This document shows, one piece after another, positions 26,645 to 33,940 of a stretch of 64,000 nucleotides of DNA. The notes under the pieces were generated by a model. That model was not told the origin of the DNA and searched no databases. It was given only the letters and a program-made list of their open reading frames with translations. Position numbers and translations under genes: made by a program. Position 1 is the stretch's first letter, and each line of letters starts with the position of its first letter. Origin of the DNA: Acidovorax benzenivorans (lineage in GTDB: Bacteria; Pseudomonadota; Gammaproteobacteria; Burkholderiales; Burkholderiaceae_C); NCBI RefSeq assembly GCF_028680575.1, contig NZ_JAPCKI010000012.1, positions 62,001-126,000 on the forward strand, given 5' to 3'.

Positions 26645-27388
26645 TTACGCTTTGCCCTGCGACGCCACGGCGGCTGCGGCTCTGGCTGCCGCTTCGGCAT
26701 CGCCCAGATAGTAGTGACGGATGGGTTGGAGGTCGGCATCCAGTTCGTATACCAGTGGAATCCCGTTGGGAATGTTCAGGCCCACGATATCGGTCTCGGA
26801 GATGTTGTCCAGGTACTTCACCAGCGCACGAATGGAGTTGCCGTGCGCAGCCACCACCACCCGCTTGCCCGAACGGATGGCAGGCGCCATGGCCTCGTTC
26901 CAGAACGGCAACACGCGGGCCACAGTGTCTTTCAGGCACTCGGTCAGGGGCACGTTCTCGGCCGCCACACCGGCGTAGCGGCGGTCGGCACGCTCGCTGC
27001 GGGGGTCGGCAGCCTCCAGCGCTGGCGGGGGCGTGTCATAGCTGCGGCGCCACACCAGCACCTGCTCGTCACCGTACTGCTTGGCCATGTCGGCCTTGTT
27101 CAGGCCCTGCAGGGCGCCGTAGTGGCGCTCGTTCAGGCGCCAGTCCTTGACCACGGGCAGCCAGGTGCAGTCCATTTCGTCCAGCGTGTACCAGAGGGTG
27201 TGGATGGCGCGTTTGAGCACGCTGGTGAACGCCAGATCGAACTCGTAGCCCTCAGCCTTGAGCAGCTTGCCGGCCGACATGGCCTGGGAGACGCCGGTGG
27301 GCGTGAGATCCACATCGGTCCAGCCGGTGAAGCGGTTTTCAAGGTTCCAGGTGGATTCGCCGTGGCGGATCAAAACGAGCTTGTACAT
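26645..27388 (-). CDS. gpmA: 2,3-bisphosphoglycerate-dependent phosphoglycerate mutase
   Basis: Interconverts 3- and 2-phosphoglycerate in glycolysis and gluconeogenesis. 247 residues. Phosphohistidine motif [10 protein letters not shown] with H9, then [14 protein letters not shown], the [12 protein letters not shown] segment, and the second catalytic histidine in [17 protein letters not shown]. The C-terminal tail after YYLGD is Ala-rich. ATG 27388 is 87 bases from the divergent rhodanese start, so the promoters share that gap. ctpA follows on the same strand. Confidence 0.96.
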   Translation of the reverse strand: MYKLVLIRHGESTWNLENRFTGWTDVDLTPTGVSQAMSAGKLLKAEGYEFDLAFTSVLKRAIHTLWYTLDEMDCTWLPVVKDWRLNERHYGALQGLNKADMAKQYGDEQVLVWRRSYDTPPPALEAADPRSERADRRYAGVAAENVPLTECLKDTVARVLPFWNEAMAPAIRSGKRVVVAAHGNSIRALVKYLDNISETDIVGLNIPNGIPLVYELDADLQPIRHYYLGDAEAAARAAAAVASQGKA

Positions 27389-27475
27389 GGTTTCCCCAGG
27401 AAATACGGGCTAAAGAAAAAGCAGACCAAACCCGGCATTTTAGAATTACGCTGTTCGCCAACCCAAGGAAACTTC

Positions 27476-27883
27476 GTGAAATTCATTATTGATAACTGGT
27501 ATCTGTTCCTCGTTGCACTGGCTTCGGGCAGCATGTTGCTGTGGCCGGTCCTCAAGAACGCCAGTGGCGGCTCGCTGACGCCAGCGCGCGCCGTGCAGCT
27601 CATCAACCGCGAAAAAGCGGTGGTCATCGACGTGTGCGAGACCGAAGAATTTGCCGCTGGCCACGTGAATGGCGCCAAGAACGTGCCCCTGGGCCAGCTC
27701 GAAGAGCGCCTGCCCACCTTGGTCAAGAACAAGGCCCTGCCCGTGGTGCTGGTCTGCGCCAGCGGCGCCCGCTCCAACCGCGCCGTCGCTATTGCCAAGA
27801 AGCTGGGCTACGAAAACGCCCAGTCCCTGGCCGGTGGCCTCAAGGCCTGGCGCGAAGCCAGCCTGCCTGTGGAAAAAGCCTGA
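27476..27883 (+). CDS. Membrane-anchored rhodanese-like protein
   Basis: 135 residues. Residues 5-27 are an N-terminal membrane helix (WYLFLVALASGSMLLWPVL). The rest is a single rhodanese domain with catalytic C94 in VCASGARSNRA. Family members transfer sulfane sulfur; E. coli GlpE/PspE are relatives. The start is GTG 27476, chosen because AAGGAA sits about 8 bases upstream and it precedes the membrane helix directly; longer in-frame sequence crosses the gpmA promoter and reads unlike a protein. It leads the rhodanese-grxC-secB-gpsA run typical of Burkholderiales. Confidence 0.9.
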   Translation: MKFIIDNWYLFLVALASGSMLLWPVLKNASGGSLTPARAVQLINREKAVVIDVCETEEFAAGHVNGAKNVPLGQLEERLPTLVKNKALPVVLVCASGARSNRAVAIAKKLGYENAQSLAGGLKAWREASLPVEKA

Positions 27884-27961
27884 TCCGCCCCCAGTTATTC
27901 GGTCAGCGCTAGTCTTGCGACTGGTTTTTCAGCCCCACAGGAAGAAAGAGGAAGGTCCGCC

Positions 27962-28219
27962 ATGCAACCCGTGAAGATGTACACCACTGCCGTCTGCCCC
28001 TACTGCATCCGGGCCAAGCAGATCCTCAAGTCCAAGGGTGTGGAGCAGATCGAGGAGATCCGCATCGACACCGACCCCGCCGCGCGCAACCAAATGATGG
28101 AAATCACCGGCCGCCGCACGGTGCCGCAGATTTACATCGGCGACACCCATGTGGGCGGCCACGATGACCTGGTGGCGCTGGACAGCCGTGGCGAGTTGAT
28201 GCCTTTGCTGGGCGCCTGA
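27962..28219 (+). CDS. grxC: Glutaredoxin 3
   Basis: 85-residue dithiol glutaredoxin with active site CPYC (C12, C15), TVPQIYIG (cis-proline loop) and GGHDDLVALDSRGEL (glutathione-binding end). It reduces disulfides and glutathionylated proteins in the cytoplasm. An AAGAGGAAGG site precedes the ATG. Length and motifs match GrxC closely. It is followed by a terminator hairpin and then secB, so part of the transcript may stop here. Confidence 0.95.
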   Translation: MQPVKMYTTAVCPYCIRAKQILKSKGVEQIEEIRIDTDPAARNQMMEITGRRTVPQIYIGDTHVGGHDDLVALDSRGELMPLLGA

Positions 28220-28256
28220 CCCCCTCTCCGGGCGCTGCATAATGCAGCCCCATGTG

Positions 28257-28293
28257 CCCGCTGCGGGAGCTTCTCCCCGGCGGGTTTTGTTTT
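28257..28293 (+). terminator. Terminator-like hairpin between grxC and secB
   Basis: CCCGC-tg-CGGGAG, CTT loop, CTCCCC-ggcggg with one bulge, followed by TTTTGTTTT. Upstream of it is GCATAATG, a possible -10 for secB, so read-through or an attenuated secB leader is also possible. Confidence 0.6.
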
Positions 28294-28327
28294 GCTAGCA
28301 ATTTCGTAAGAGCAAAGAGACTTCACC

Positions 28328-28786
28328 ATGGCCGACCAAGAAAACCCCGTGTTCCAGATCCAGCGCGTCTACCTCAAGGACATGTCGCTGGAGCAGCCCA
28401 ACTCCCCCGCCATCCTGCTCGAACAAGAGCAGCCCAGCGTGGACATCCAGCTGGGCGTGGAAGCCACTCCCGTGGCCGAAGGCATCTTTGAAGTGGCCGT
28501 GACCGCCACCGTGCAGACCAAGATCAAGGACAAGACCGTGTTCCTGGTCGAAGCCAAGCAAGCCGGCATCTTCGAAATCCGCAACGTGCCTGAAGACCAG
28601 ATGGGCCCCATCATGGGCATCGCCTGCCCCCAGATCGTGTACCCCTACCTGCGTGGCAATGTGGCCGACCTGATCAACCGCGCTGGCTTCCCACCCGTGC
28701 ACCTGGCCGAAATCAACTTCCAGGCCATGTACGAGCAGCAGCAAGCCCAGGCCGCCGGCCAGGCCTCGCCCATCATCACGCAGTAA
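28328..28786 (+). CDS. secB: Protein-export chaperone SecB
   Basis: 152 residues, close to E. coli SecB in length. It holds preproteins unfolded and delivers them to SecA. Family marks: [19 protein letters not shown] at the N-terminus (residues 9-27), [10 protein letters not shown] and the [15 protein letters not shown] stretch near the C-terminus. The tail is Gln/Ala-rich. It sits between grxC and gpsA, the standard proteobacterial order. ATG 28328 follows an AGAGAC site. Confidence 0.97.
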   Translation: MADQENPVFQIQRVYLKDMSLEQPNSPAILLEQEQPSVDIQLGVEATPVAEGIFEVAVTATVQTKIKDKTVFLVEAKQAGIFEIRNVPEDQMGPIMGIACPQIVYPYLRGNVADLINRAGFPPVHLAEINFQAMYEQQQAQAAGQASPIITQ

Positions 28787-28792
28787 GCATTT

Positions 28793-28855
28793 ACAGGCAT
28801 TTCTGCCTGTAGTGCTGGATGAATAAGCGCATACAGCTATGAAAATCATAGTATT
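28793..28855 (+). repeat. Dispersed repeat copy spanning the gpsA start
   Basis: A perfect hairpin ACAGGCA-TTTC-TGCCTGT (28797-28814 region) is followed by AGTGCTGGATGAATAAGCGC and then ACAGCTATGAAAATCATAG. Reverse-complemented it reads ATTTTCATAGCTGTATGCGC then TTATTC and GCACTACAGGC, i.e. the same half-sites as the copies at 32496, 45080 and 59867. The gpsA ATG (28839) lies inside it. Confidence 0.6.
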
Positions 28856-29852
28856 GGGCGCTGGAGCCTGGGGGACGGCCGTGGCCATGAGTGCCGCCCA
28901 GCACCCCGCAGGCCATGCCGTCACCCTGTGGGCGCGCGATGCCGCCCAGGCGGACCAGATGCGCGCCGAGCGGCAGAACACGCGTTATCTGCCCCGCATC
29001 CCCCTCCCTCCTTCCCTCACCGTGGCCGATGGCGCCTTTGCCACGCTGTGGCCGGGTGCCGACCTCGTCATTGTGGCCACGCCCATGGCGGCGTTGCGCG
29101 GCATGCTGCAAGCCCTGCGTGGCTGCGCTGCACCCGTGGCCTGGCTGTGCAAGGGGTTTGAAGCGGCAGCCGCTGGCAGTTCAGATACTTTTGGGCTGCT
29201 GGCGCATGAGATACAAGCCCTGGTAGCTCCTGAACTGATAGCAGGCGTGTTCAGCGGCCCCAGCTTTGCACAAGAAGTGGCGCTGGGCCAGCCCACCGCA
29301 CTGGTGGCTGCCAGCGCGCACGCCAAGGTGCGTGACGCACTGGTCAGCGCCTTTCATAGCCCCAGCGTGCGCGTGTATGCCAATGAGGACATCGTGGGCG
29401 TGGAGGTGGGTGGCGCGGTGAAGAACGTGCTGGCCATTGCCACCGGCCTGTGCGACGGGCTGGAACTAGGCCTCAATGCCCGTGCAGCGCTGATCACGCG
29501 CGGCCTGGCCGAGATGACGCGGCTGGGCCTGGCCCTGGGCGCACGGCCCGACACCTTCATGGGCCTGTCGGGCCTGGGCGACCTGGTGCTGACGGCCACG
29601 GGTGACCTGTCGCGCAACCGGCGCGTGGGCATGCTGCTGGCCGAGGGCAAAACCCTGCAGCAGGCCGTCGAGTCACTGGGCCACGTGGCAGAGGGCGTGT
29701 ACAGCGCCCGCACCGTGGCGCAGCGGGCGGCTGCGCTGGGCGTGGACATGCCCATCACCCGCGCAGTGGTGGCGCTGCTGGATGGCCAGCTCACCCCATC
29801 CGATGCGGTGGTCACCCTCATGGGGCGCGGACCCGCGTCCGAGCTGATGTGA
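28839..29852 (+). CDS. gpsA: NAD(P)+-dependent glycerol-3-phosphate dehydrogenase
   Basis: Reduces dihydroxyacetone phosphate to sn-glycerol-3-phosphate for phospholipid synthesis. 337 residues. Rossmann site [13 protein letters not shown] at residues 5-17; WLCKGFE and SGPSFAQEV (substrate/nucleotide region); catalytic lysine in [15 protein letters not shown]; and [14 protein letters not shown] followed by [15 protein letters not shown]. The ATG and the first four codons (ATGAAAATCATA) are inside a copy of the dispersed repeat. The gene ends at a strong palindromic terminator. Confidence 0.96.
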   Translation: MKIIVLGAGAWGTAVAMSAAQHPAGHAVTLWARDAAQADQMRAERQNTRYLPRIPLPPSLTVADGAFATLWPGADLVIVATPMAALRGMLQALRGCAAPVAWLCKGFEAAAAGSSDTFGLLAHEIQALVAPELIAGVFSGPSFAQEVALGQPTALVAASAHAKVRDALVSAFHSPSVRVYANEDIVGVEVGGAVKNVLAIATGLCDGLELGLNARAALITRGLAEMTRLGLALGARPDTFMGLSGLGDLVLTATGDLSRNRRVGMLLAEGKTLQQAVESLGHVAEGVYSARTVAQRAAALGVDMPITRAVVALLDGQLTPSDAVVTLMGRGPASELM

Positions 29853-29872
29853 ACTGATGATTCGCTCAAGAA

Positions 29873-29910
29873 AAAAGGCCCCTGCGGCATGCCGCAGGGG
29901 CCTTTTGTTT
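29873..29910. terminator. Perfectly palindromic terminator after gpsA
   Basis: A 34-base perfect palindrome (29873-29906) with 17-base arms AAAAGGCCCCTGCGGCA and its complement, followed by TTTTGTTT. Being symmetric with A and T tracts on both sides it can terminate gpsA from the left and the small peptide gene from the right. Confidence 0.92.
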
Positions 29911-29946
29911 TGACGCTGCCAGCGGGATGCTGTCAGCGGACTGTGT

Positions 29947-30021
29947 TCAAAACACCCCGAACAACATCAGCAGCAAAACAACCGACAGCGGGACGCCAAG
30001 TAGCCAGGCAATCAGAGGCAT
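29947..30021 (-). CDS. 24-residue single-helix membrane peptide
   Basis: A very short gene. ATG at 30021 is preceded by a perfect AAGGAG site at ideal spacing, and the frame stops with TGA at 29947. The product starts MPLIAWLLGVP, continues with a run of Leu/Val, and ends LFGVF. Almost the whole peptide is one hydrophobic helix with a Pro kink and a Trp at position 6. It lies before the gpsA terminator, which would end its transcript. A GTAGG-N6-CCTAC palindrome is 91 bases upstream. I do not recognise the family with certainty; size and composition recall KdpF-like or stress-induced small membrane proteins. Confidence 0.7.
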   Translation of the reverse strand: MPLIAWLLGVPLSVVLLLMLFGVF

Positions 30022-30111
30022 GGAAATCTCCTTGATAGGGTGAGACGCTCAGGTGTTTTCACTGTATTTCTCACCCCGCAGCGCCGTTGTCCGGCATAAC
30101 AGCGCCTGCCC

Positions 30112-30127
30112 GTAGGCCCCCACCTAC
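30112..30127. promoter_or_regulatory. GTAGG-N6-CCTAC palindrome upstream of the 24-residue peptide gene
   Basis: GTAGG at 30112-30116, spacer CCCCCA, CCTAC at 30123-30127. It is the same arms and spacing as the site at 24218-24233, at nearly the same distance (91 versus 89 bases) from the start codon it faces. Confidence 0.5.
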
Positions 30128-30181
30128 CCTGCCGACTCCGGCTGGCAGCCACGCACCAAGCGCGTAGCCCCCCAACCGGGC

Positions 30182-31426
30182 TTACAGACCCAACTCCAGC
30201 GCCAGCAGCTCGTCCACCGTCTGGCGGCGGCGGATAAGGCGGGCCTGGCCGCCGTCCACCAGCACCTCGGCAATCAAAGGCCGCGTGTTGTAGTTGGAGG
30301 ACATGCTGGCGCCATATGCACCCGTGTCGTGAATCACCAGCAGGTCGCCCACCTGCGCGGCGGGCAGGTCGCGCGGCAGCACCACGCCACCATCGCCCTG
30401 GGTGAACACGTCGCCAGACTCGCACAGCGGCCCCGCCACCACCGTGGGCTGCGCTGCCGCCGTGGAGCCGTCGCGGCGCAGCACGCTCATGGCGTGGTAG
30501 CTGCCGTACATCGACGGGCGCATGAGTTCGTTGAAGCCGGTATCGACCAGCACAAAGTGGTTGTTGCCCGCGTTCTTGCTGGCGCGCACCTGGCCCAGCA
30601 GCACGCCGGACTCGGCCACCAGATAGCGGCCGGGCTCAATCTCCAGGCCGAGCTTGTGACCCACGATGGCCTCGGCCTGCTGGCGTGCGGCGTCCCACAG
30701 GCCGTGGTAGTGCTGGGTGTCGACCACCGGGTCGCCGCTGCGGTAGGGGATGGACAGGCCACCACCCGCCGAGATGGCGTGCAGGTCATGCCCCGCTGCA
30801 TGGGCCGTGCGCACCAGGTTGACCATCGCGCCACACACCTCCTGCAAGTGGCTGTAATCGACGCCCGAGCCGATGTGCATATGCAGGCCCACCAGCTTCA
30901 GGCCATGCTGCGCGATGGCTGCCAGCGCAGCGCCCAAATCGGTGTGCCAGATGCCGTGCTTGCTGTGCTCACCGCCGGTATTCGTCTTGTTGCTGTGGCC
31001 GTGGCCAAAACCTGGGTTGATGCGCAGCCACACGGCATGGCCGGGCGAGCGCGCACCCAGCTGGTGCAGCATGTCGATCGAGCCTGCGTTGACCGGCACG
31101 CCGTGCTCCACCACGCAGTCCAGCGTGGCGGCGTCGAACAGGTCGGCAGTGAAGACGATCTCGGAGGGCTCGCCACCCGCCACATAGCCCGCCGCCAGCG
31201 CGCGCAGGATCTCGCCGCGCGAGACAGCGTCCACCTTCACACCCTGCTCGCGCATGAGCTTCAGGATATGGATGTTGGAGCAGGCCTTCTGCGCAAAACG
31301 GATGGTCTCGAAATTGGACACCTGCGCAATGCGCTGGCGGATGGTGGCCGCGTCGTACACCCACAGCGGGGTGCCGAACTGGTCGGCCAGGGACCACAGC
31401 TGGGCGGGCGAGAAGGGATTGGACAT
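30182..31426 (-). CDS. lysA: Diaminopimelate decarboxylase
   Basis: PLP enzyme of fold type III converting meso-diaminopimelate to L-lysine, the last step of the pathway. 414 residues. PLP lysine K47 in RFAQKACSN; HMHIGSGVD and SAGGGLSIPY (phosphate-binding glycines); EPGRYLVAESG; and the acceptor-site GPLCESGDVF with the catalytic cysteine. ATG 31426 starts MSNPFSPAQLW; the longer frame runs into the divergent promoter. Divergently transcribed from a LysR-family gene 112 bases away, the same arrangement as E. coli lysA-lysR. Confidence 0.95.
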   Translation of the reverse strand: MSNPFSPAQLWSLADQFGTPLWVYDAATIRQRIAQVSNFETIRFAQKACSNIHILKLMREQGVKVDAVSRGEILRALAAGYVAGGEPSEIVFTADLFDAATLDCVVEHGVPVNAGSIDMLHQLGARSPGHAVWLRINPGFGHGHSNKTNTGGEHSKHGIWHTDLGAALAAIAQHGLKLVGLHMHIGSGVDYSHLQEVCGAMVNLVRTAHAAGHDLHAISAGGGLSIPYRSGDPVVDTQHYHGLWDAARQQAEAIVGHKLGLEIEPGRYLVAESGVLLGQVRASKNAGNNHFVLVDTGFNELMRPSMYGSYHAMSVLRRDGSTAAAQPTVVAGPLCESGDVFTQGDGGVVLPRDLPAAQVGDLLVIHDTGAYGASMSSNYNTRPLIAEVLVDGGQARLIRRRQTVDELLALELGL

Positions 31427-31501
31427 GGGGACTCCGAAGGCACAAAGACTGAATGGAAGCGCGGATGATGCCCGCTCCAAGGTATTTGGTCGAATGCTTT
31501 G

Positions 31502-31523
31502 ATATTCATCACCCATTCAATAT
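31502..31523. promoter_or_regulatory. Candidate LysR-type operator in the lysA-lysR intergenic region
   Basis: ATATT, twelve-base spacer, AATAT: an interrupted dyad 15 bases upstream of the regulator ATG and about 75 bases upstream of lysA. LysR-type regulators bind T-N11-A dyads in divergent promoters; position and symmetry fit, but the arms are short and AT-rich. Confidence 0.35.
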
Positions 31524-31538
31524 GGATATGCTTCACGC

Positions 31539-32477
31539 ATGACCGACCTCGCCTTGACCCACCGCATCACCCACCGGCACATCGAGGTGTTTCGCGCCGT
31601 GATGACGGCAGGCAGCGCCACCGGCGCGGCCGACCTGCTACACAGCTCGCAACCCACCGTGAGCCGCGAACTGGCCCGGCTCGAATCGCTGCTGGGCTAT
31701 GCGCTGTTCGAACGCGTGCAGGGTCGGCTGCGGGCCAACGCGCGGGCGCTGGCGCTGTGGGACGAGGTGCAACGCTCCTGGCAGGGGCTGGAGCGCGTGG
31801 TGGACCGGGCGGTGGCGCTGGGCCGGTCGGGCGCGGTGCAACTGTCAGTGTTGTGCCTGCCTGCGCTGGCCCATGCGCTGCTGCCCGGCGCGGCGGCAAA
31901 ACTGATGCAGTCACAGCCCGAGGCGCGCCTTTCGGTCACGCCGCAGGAGTCGCCGCTGCTCGAAGAATGGATGAGCGCCCAGCGGTTTGACCTGGGCCTG
32001 TGCGAGCAGACCACCGCCCCGCCAGGCACGCGGGCCGAGGTGCTGCTCACCCTGGACGAGGTGGCCGTGCTGCCAGCCCACCACGCCCTGGCCCGCCAAC
32101 CGGTGCTGCAACTGGGCGACTTTGTCGGCGAATTTTTTGTGAGCCTGTCGGCCGACGACCCCTACCGCCGCCTCATCGACGCCCGGTTTGCAGAGGCGGG
32201 CGTGGCGCGCACCCTGCGCGTGGAAACTCACAGTGCTGCGGCGGTGTGCGCCATGGTCGAACAGGGCCTGGGCATTGCCATCGTCAACCCGGTCACGGCC
32301 CTGGCCGCCGCCAGCGAGCGACTGGTGCTGCGGCGCCTGGCGTTTTCTATCCCTTTCAGCGTGACGGCGCTGCTACCGCTGTACCGCCCACCCCTGCCCG
32401 AGGTGGTGCCCATGCTGGAGGCCTTGCGCGAACAGGCCCACACCATTGCGGCACAGTTGCCGCCCGGCAGGGACTGA
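31539..32477 (+). CDS. LysR-family regulator, probable activator of lysA
   Basis: 312 residues. N-terminal winged helix RHIEVFRAVMTAGSATGAADLLHSSQPTVSRELARLE (about 13-50), then the substrate-binding co-inducer domain. Because it is divergent from lysA, and E. coli LysR (activator of lysA in response to diaminopimelate) has the same layout, that role is likely here. The 3' end is followed by a dispersed-repeat hairpin shared with the convergent coaD gene. Confidence 0.88.
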   Translation: MTDLALTHRITHRHIEVFRAVMTAGSATGAADLLHSSQPTVSRELARLESLLGYALFERVQGRLRANARALALWDEVQRSWQGLERVVDRAVALGRSGAVQLSVLCLPALAHALLPGAAAKLMQSQPEARLSVTPQESPLLEEWMSAQRFDLGLCEQTTAPPGTRAEVLLTLDEVAVLPAHHALARQPVLQLGDFVGEFFVSLSADDPYRRLIDARFAEAGVARTLRVETHSAAAVCAMVEQGLGIAIVNPVTALAAASERLVLRRLAFSIPFSVTALLPLYRPPLPEVVPMLEALREQAHTIAAQLPPGRD

Positions 32478-32495
32478 TGCCCCGATGGAATGCTA

Positions 32496-32534
32496 CCATT
32501 TTGATAGCTGTTTGCGCTTATGGCATAAGCGCCA
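32496..32534. repeat. Dispersed repeat copy with perfect GCGCTTAT hairpin
   Basis: ACCATTTTGATAGCTG is followed by GCGCTTAT-GGC-ATAAGCGC, a perfect 8-bp stem (32514-32532). It lies between the convergent lysR-type gene and coaD and could end both transcripts. This is the clearest copy on the plus strand of the family described in the findings. Confidence 0.75.
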
Positions 32535-32593
32535 TCGGCACAAAAGTGCCCAGACCTGGGCCCCGCACGCGTTCTGCGTTCTGGCGGGCGCGC

Positions 32594-33100
32594 TCAGCCG
32601 CCCGGCGCCGCCAGGCTACGCACCTTTACCGCCAGGTGCTCCTCGACCGAGGGCGACACGAACTTGGTCACCTCGCCACCCAGCACCGCAATCTCGCGCA
32701 CAAAGGTGCTGCTGATGAACTGGTATTTGTCGCTGGGGGTAAGGAACACCGTCTCCACCTGGGGCATGAGGCTGCGGTTCATGCCAGCGAGCTGGAACTC
32801 GTAGTCAAAGTCGGTCACGGCGCGCAGGCCGCGCACCATGGCCTTGCCGCCGCGCGACACCACAAAGTCACGCAACAAGCCTGAAAAGGGCTCGACCTGC
32901 ACCTGGGGATACATCTTGACGGCCTCGCGCACCATGTCGATGCGCTCTTCCAGCGAGAACAGGGTCTTCTTGTGGTGGCCCGCCGCCACGGCCACGATCA
33001 CACGTTCGAACAACTGGGTGGCCCTGCGCACCACGTCTTCATGGCCCAGCGTGATGGGGTCGAAGGTTCCGGGGTACACGGCGAGCACGTTCTGGGCCAT
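32594..33100 (-). CDS. coaD: Pantetheine-phosphate adenylyltransferase
   Basis: Transfers AMP to 4'-phosphopantetheine, the penultimate step of CoA synthesis. 168 residues. Nucleotidyltransferase motif [16 protein letters not shown] with H20; [20 protein letters not shown]; and [22 protein letters not shown] (the ISSTxVRE signature). ATG 33100 is chosen because it starts the conserved core four residues before the first strand. rsmD is upstream on the same strand (132-base gap), the usual pairing in proteobacteria. It complements the panB-panC genes 24 kb away. Confidence 0.96.
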   Translation of the reverse strand: MAQNVLAVYPGTFDPITLGHEDVVRRATQLFERVIVAVAAGHHKKTLFSLEERIDMVREAVKMYPQVQVEPFSGLLRDFVVSRGGKAMVRGLRAVTDFDYEFQLAGMNRSLMPQVETVFLTPSDKYQFISSTFVREIAVLGGEVTKFVSPSVEEHLAVKVRSLAAPGG

Positions 33101-33232
33101 GGCTGGTTGTCTCCTGTCTGGCTGTATGGACGTTGGCCCGGGCCCGAGGAGCGGGTGAACCACCCGTTCTACAGGGCCTGCGGGCCGCGTGCGCGCATTA
33201 TGCAGTGCAGTGCAACATGAACCGGTGTCGGC

Positions 33233-33940
33233 TCATTCTGTGGCGGCTGCCACAGGGCGCAGCAGGTGCGCATGCACGGCGCCAGCCTTCAGATGCCGGT
33301 ACACGGCCAGGCCACTCGCAGCCAGTTCATCGTCCGTCCAGGCGCGGGGGGCTTCGAGGTAGATGAATCCTTGAGCAGCCACGGCCTTGGCAGCGGCCTG
33401 CAGGGCGGGTGCAAACAGGTCGCCGTCAAACGGCGGGTCCAGCAGCACCAGGTCCACACTGGCGGGTGTGGCCTGCTTCAGGGCGGCCACGCCGTCGCCG
33501 CGCTGCACGCGCACGGCACTGGCCTGCAGCTTGGCCTGCAGCACCTGCAGCTGGGCCACCAGCGCGGCGTCACTCTCCACCAGTTGCACCGACGCGGCAC
33601 CGCGCGAAGCGGCTTCGAGCCCCAGCGCACCCGTGCCCGCAAAAGCGTCCAGGCAGCGCCAGCCACTCAAGTCCTGGCCCAGCCAGTTGAAGAGCGTTTC
33701 GCGGACGCGGTCGGGCGTGGGACGCAGGCCGGGGCGCTGGGCCACGGGCAGGCGGGTGCGCTTCCATTGCCCGCCGATGATGCGGATTTCGCCCACGCCC
33801 TTGGGGGCAGCAGCCGCGGCAGCTTTGTCCTTGGCGCTTTTCTTGGAGGCCTTGGGATCTACAGGGGCTGCGGCTGCTGCAGCCTGGGCCTTGCGGATTT
33901 CGGCGGTGATGGCGCTGCCGCGCAGGGTGGATCGGCTCAT
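33233..33940 (-). CDS. rsmD: 16S rRNA (guanine966-N2)-methyltransferase
   Basis: 235 residues. An Ala/Lys-rich N-terminal extension of about 45 residues, then the RsmD core: RIIGGQWKRTRLPV, GLRPTPDRVRETLFNWL, SAM motif CLDAFAGTGALGLEAASRGA, and catalytic DPPF in LVLLDPPFDGDLF. It methylates G966 of 16S rRNA in the 30S subunit. The ATG overlaps the stop of the M16 gene as ATGA (33937-33940), so it is coupled to the peptidase pair. Confidence 0.94.
   Translation of the reverse strand: MSRSTLRGSAITAEIRKAQAAAAAAPVDPKASKKSAKDKAAAAAAPKGVGEIRIIGGQWKRTRLPVAQRPGLRPTPDRVRETLFNWLGQDLSGWRCLDAFAGTGALGLEAASRGAASVQLVESDAALVAQLQVLQAKLQASAVRVQRGDGVAALKQATPASVDLVLLDPPFDGDLFAPALQAAAKAVAAQGFIYLEAPRAWTDDELAASGLAVYRHLKAGAVHAHLLRPVAAATE

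Noticed and set aside
29150..29250. Repeat-like words (GCTGCTGGCGCATGAG, GGTAGCTCCTG) inside gpsA
   Set aside because: The encoded segment aligns in length with other GpsA proteins, so there is no insertion; similarity to the dispersed repeat is short and could be chance.
29873..29906. Perfect palindrome read as a regulator operator
   Set aside because: A 34-base symmetric stem with flanking A/T tracts between two gene ends is better explained as a bidirectional terminator.
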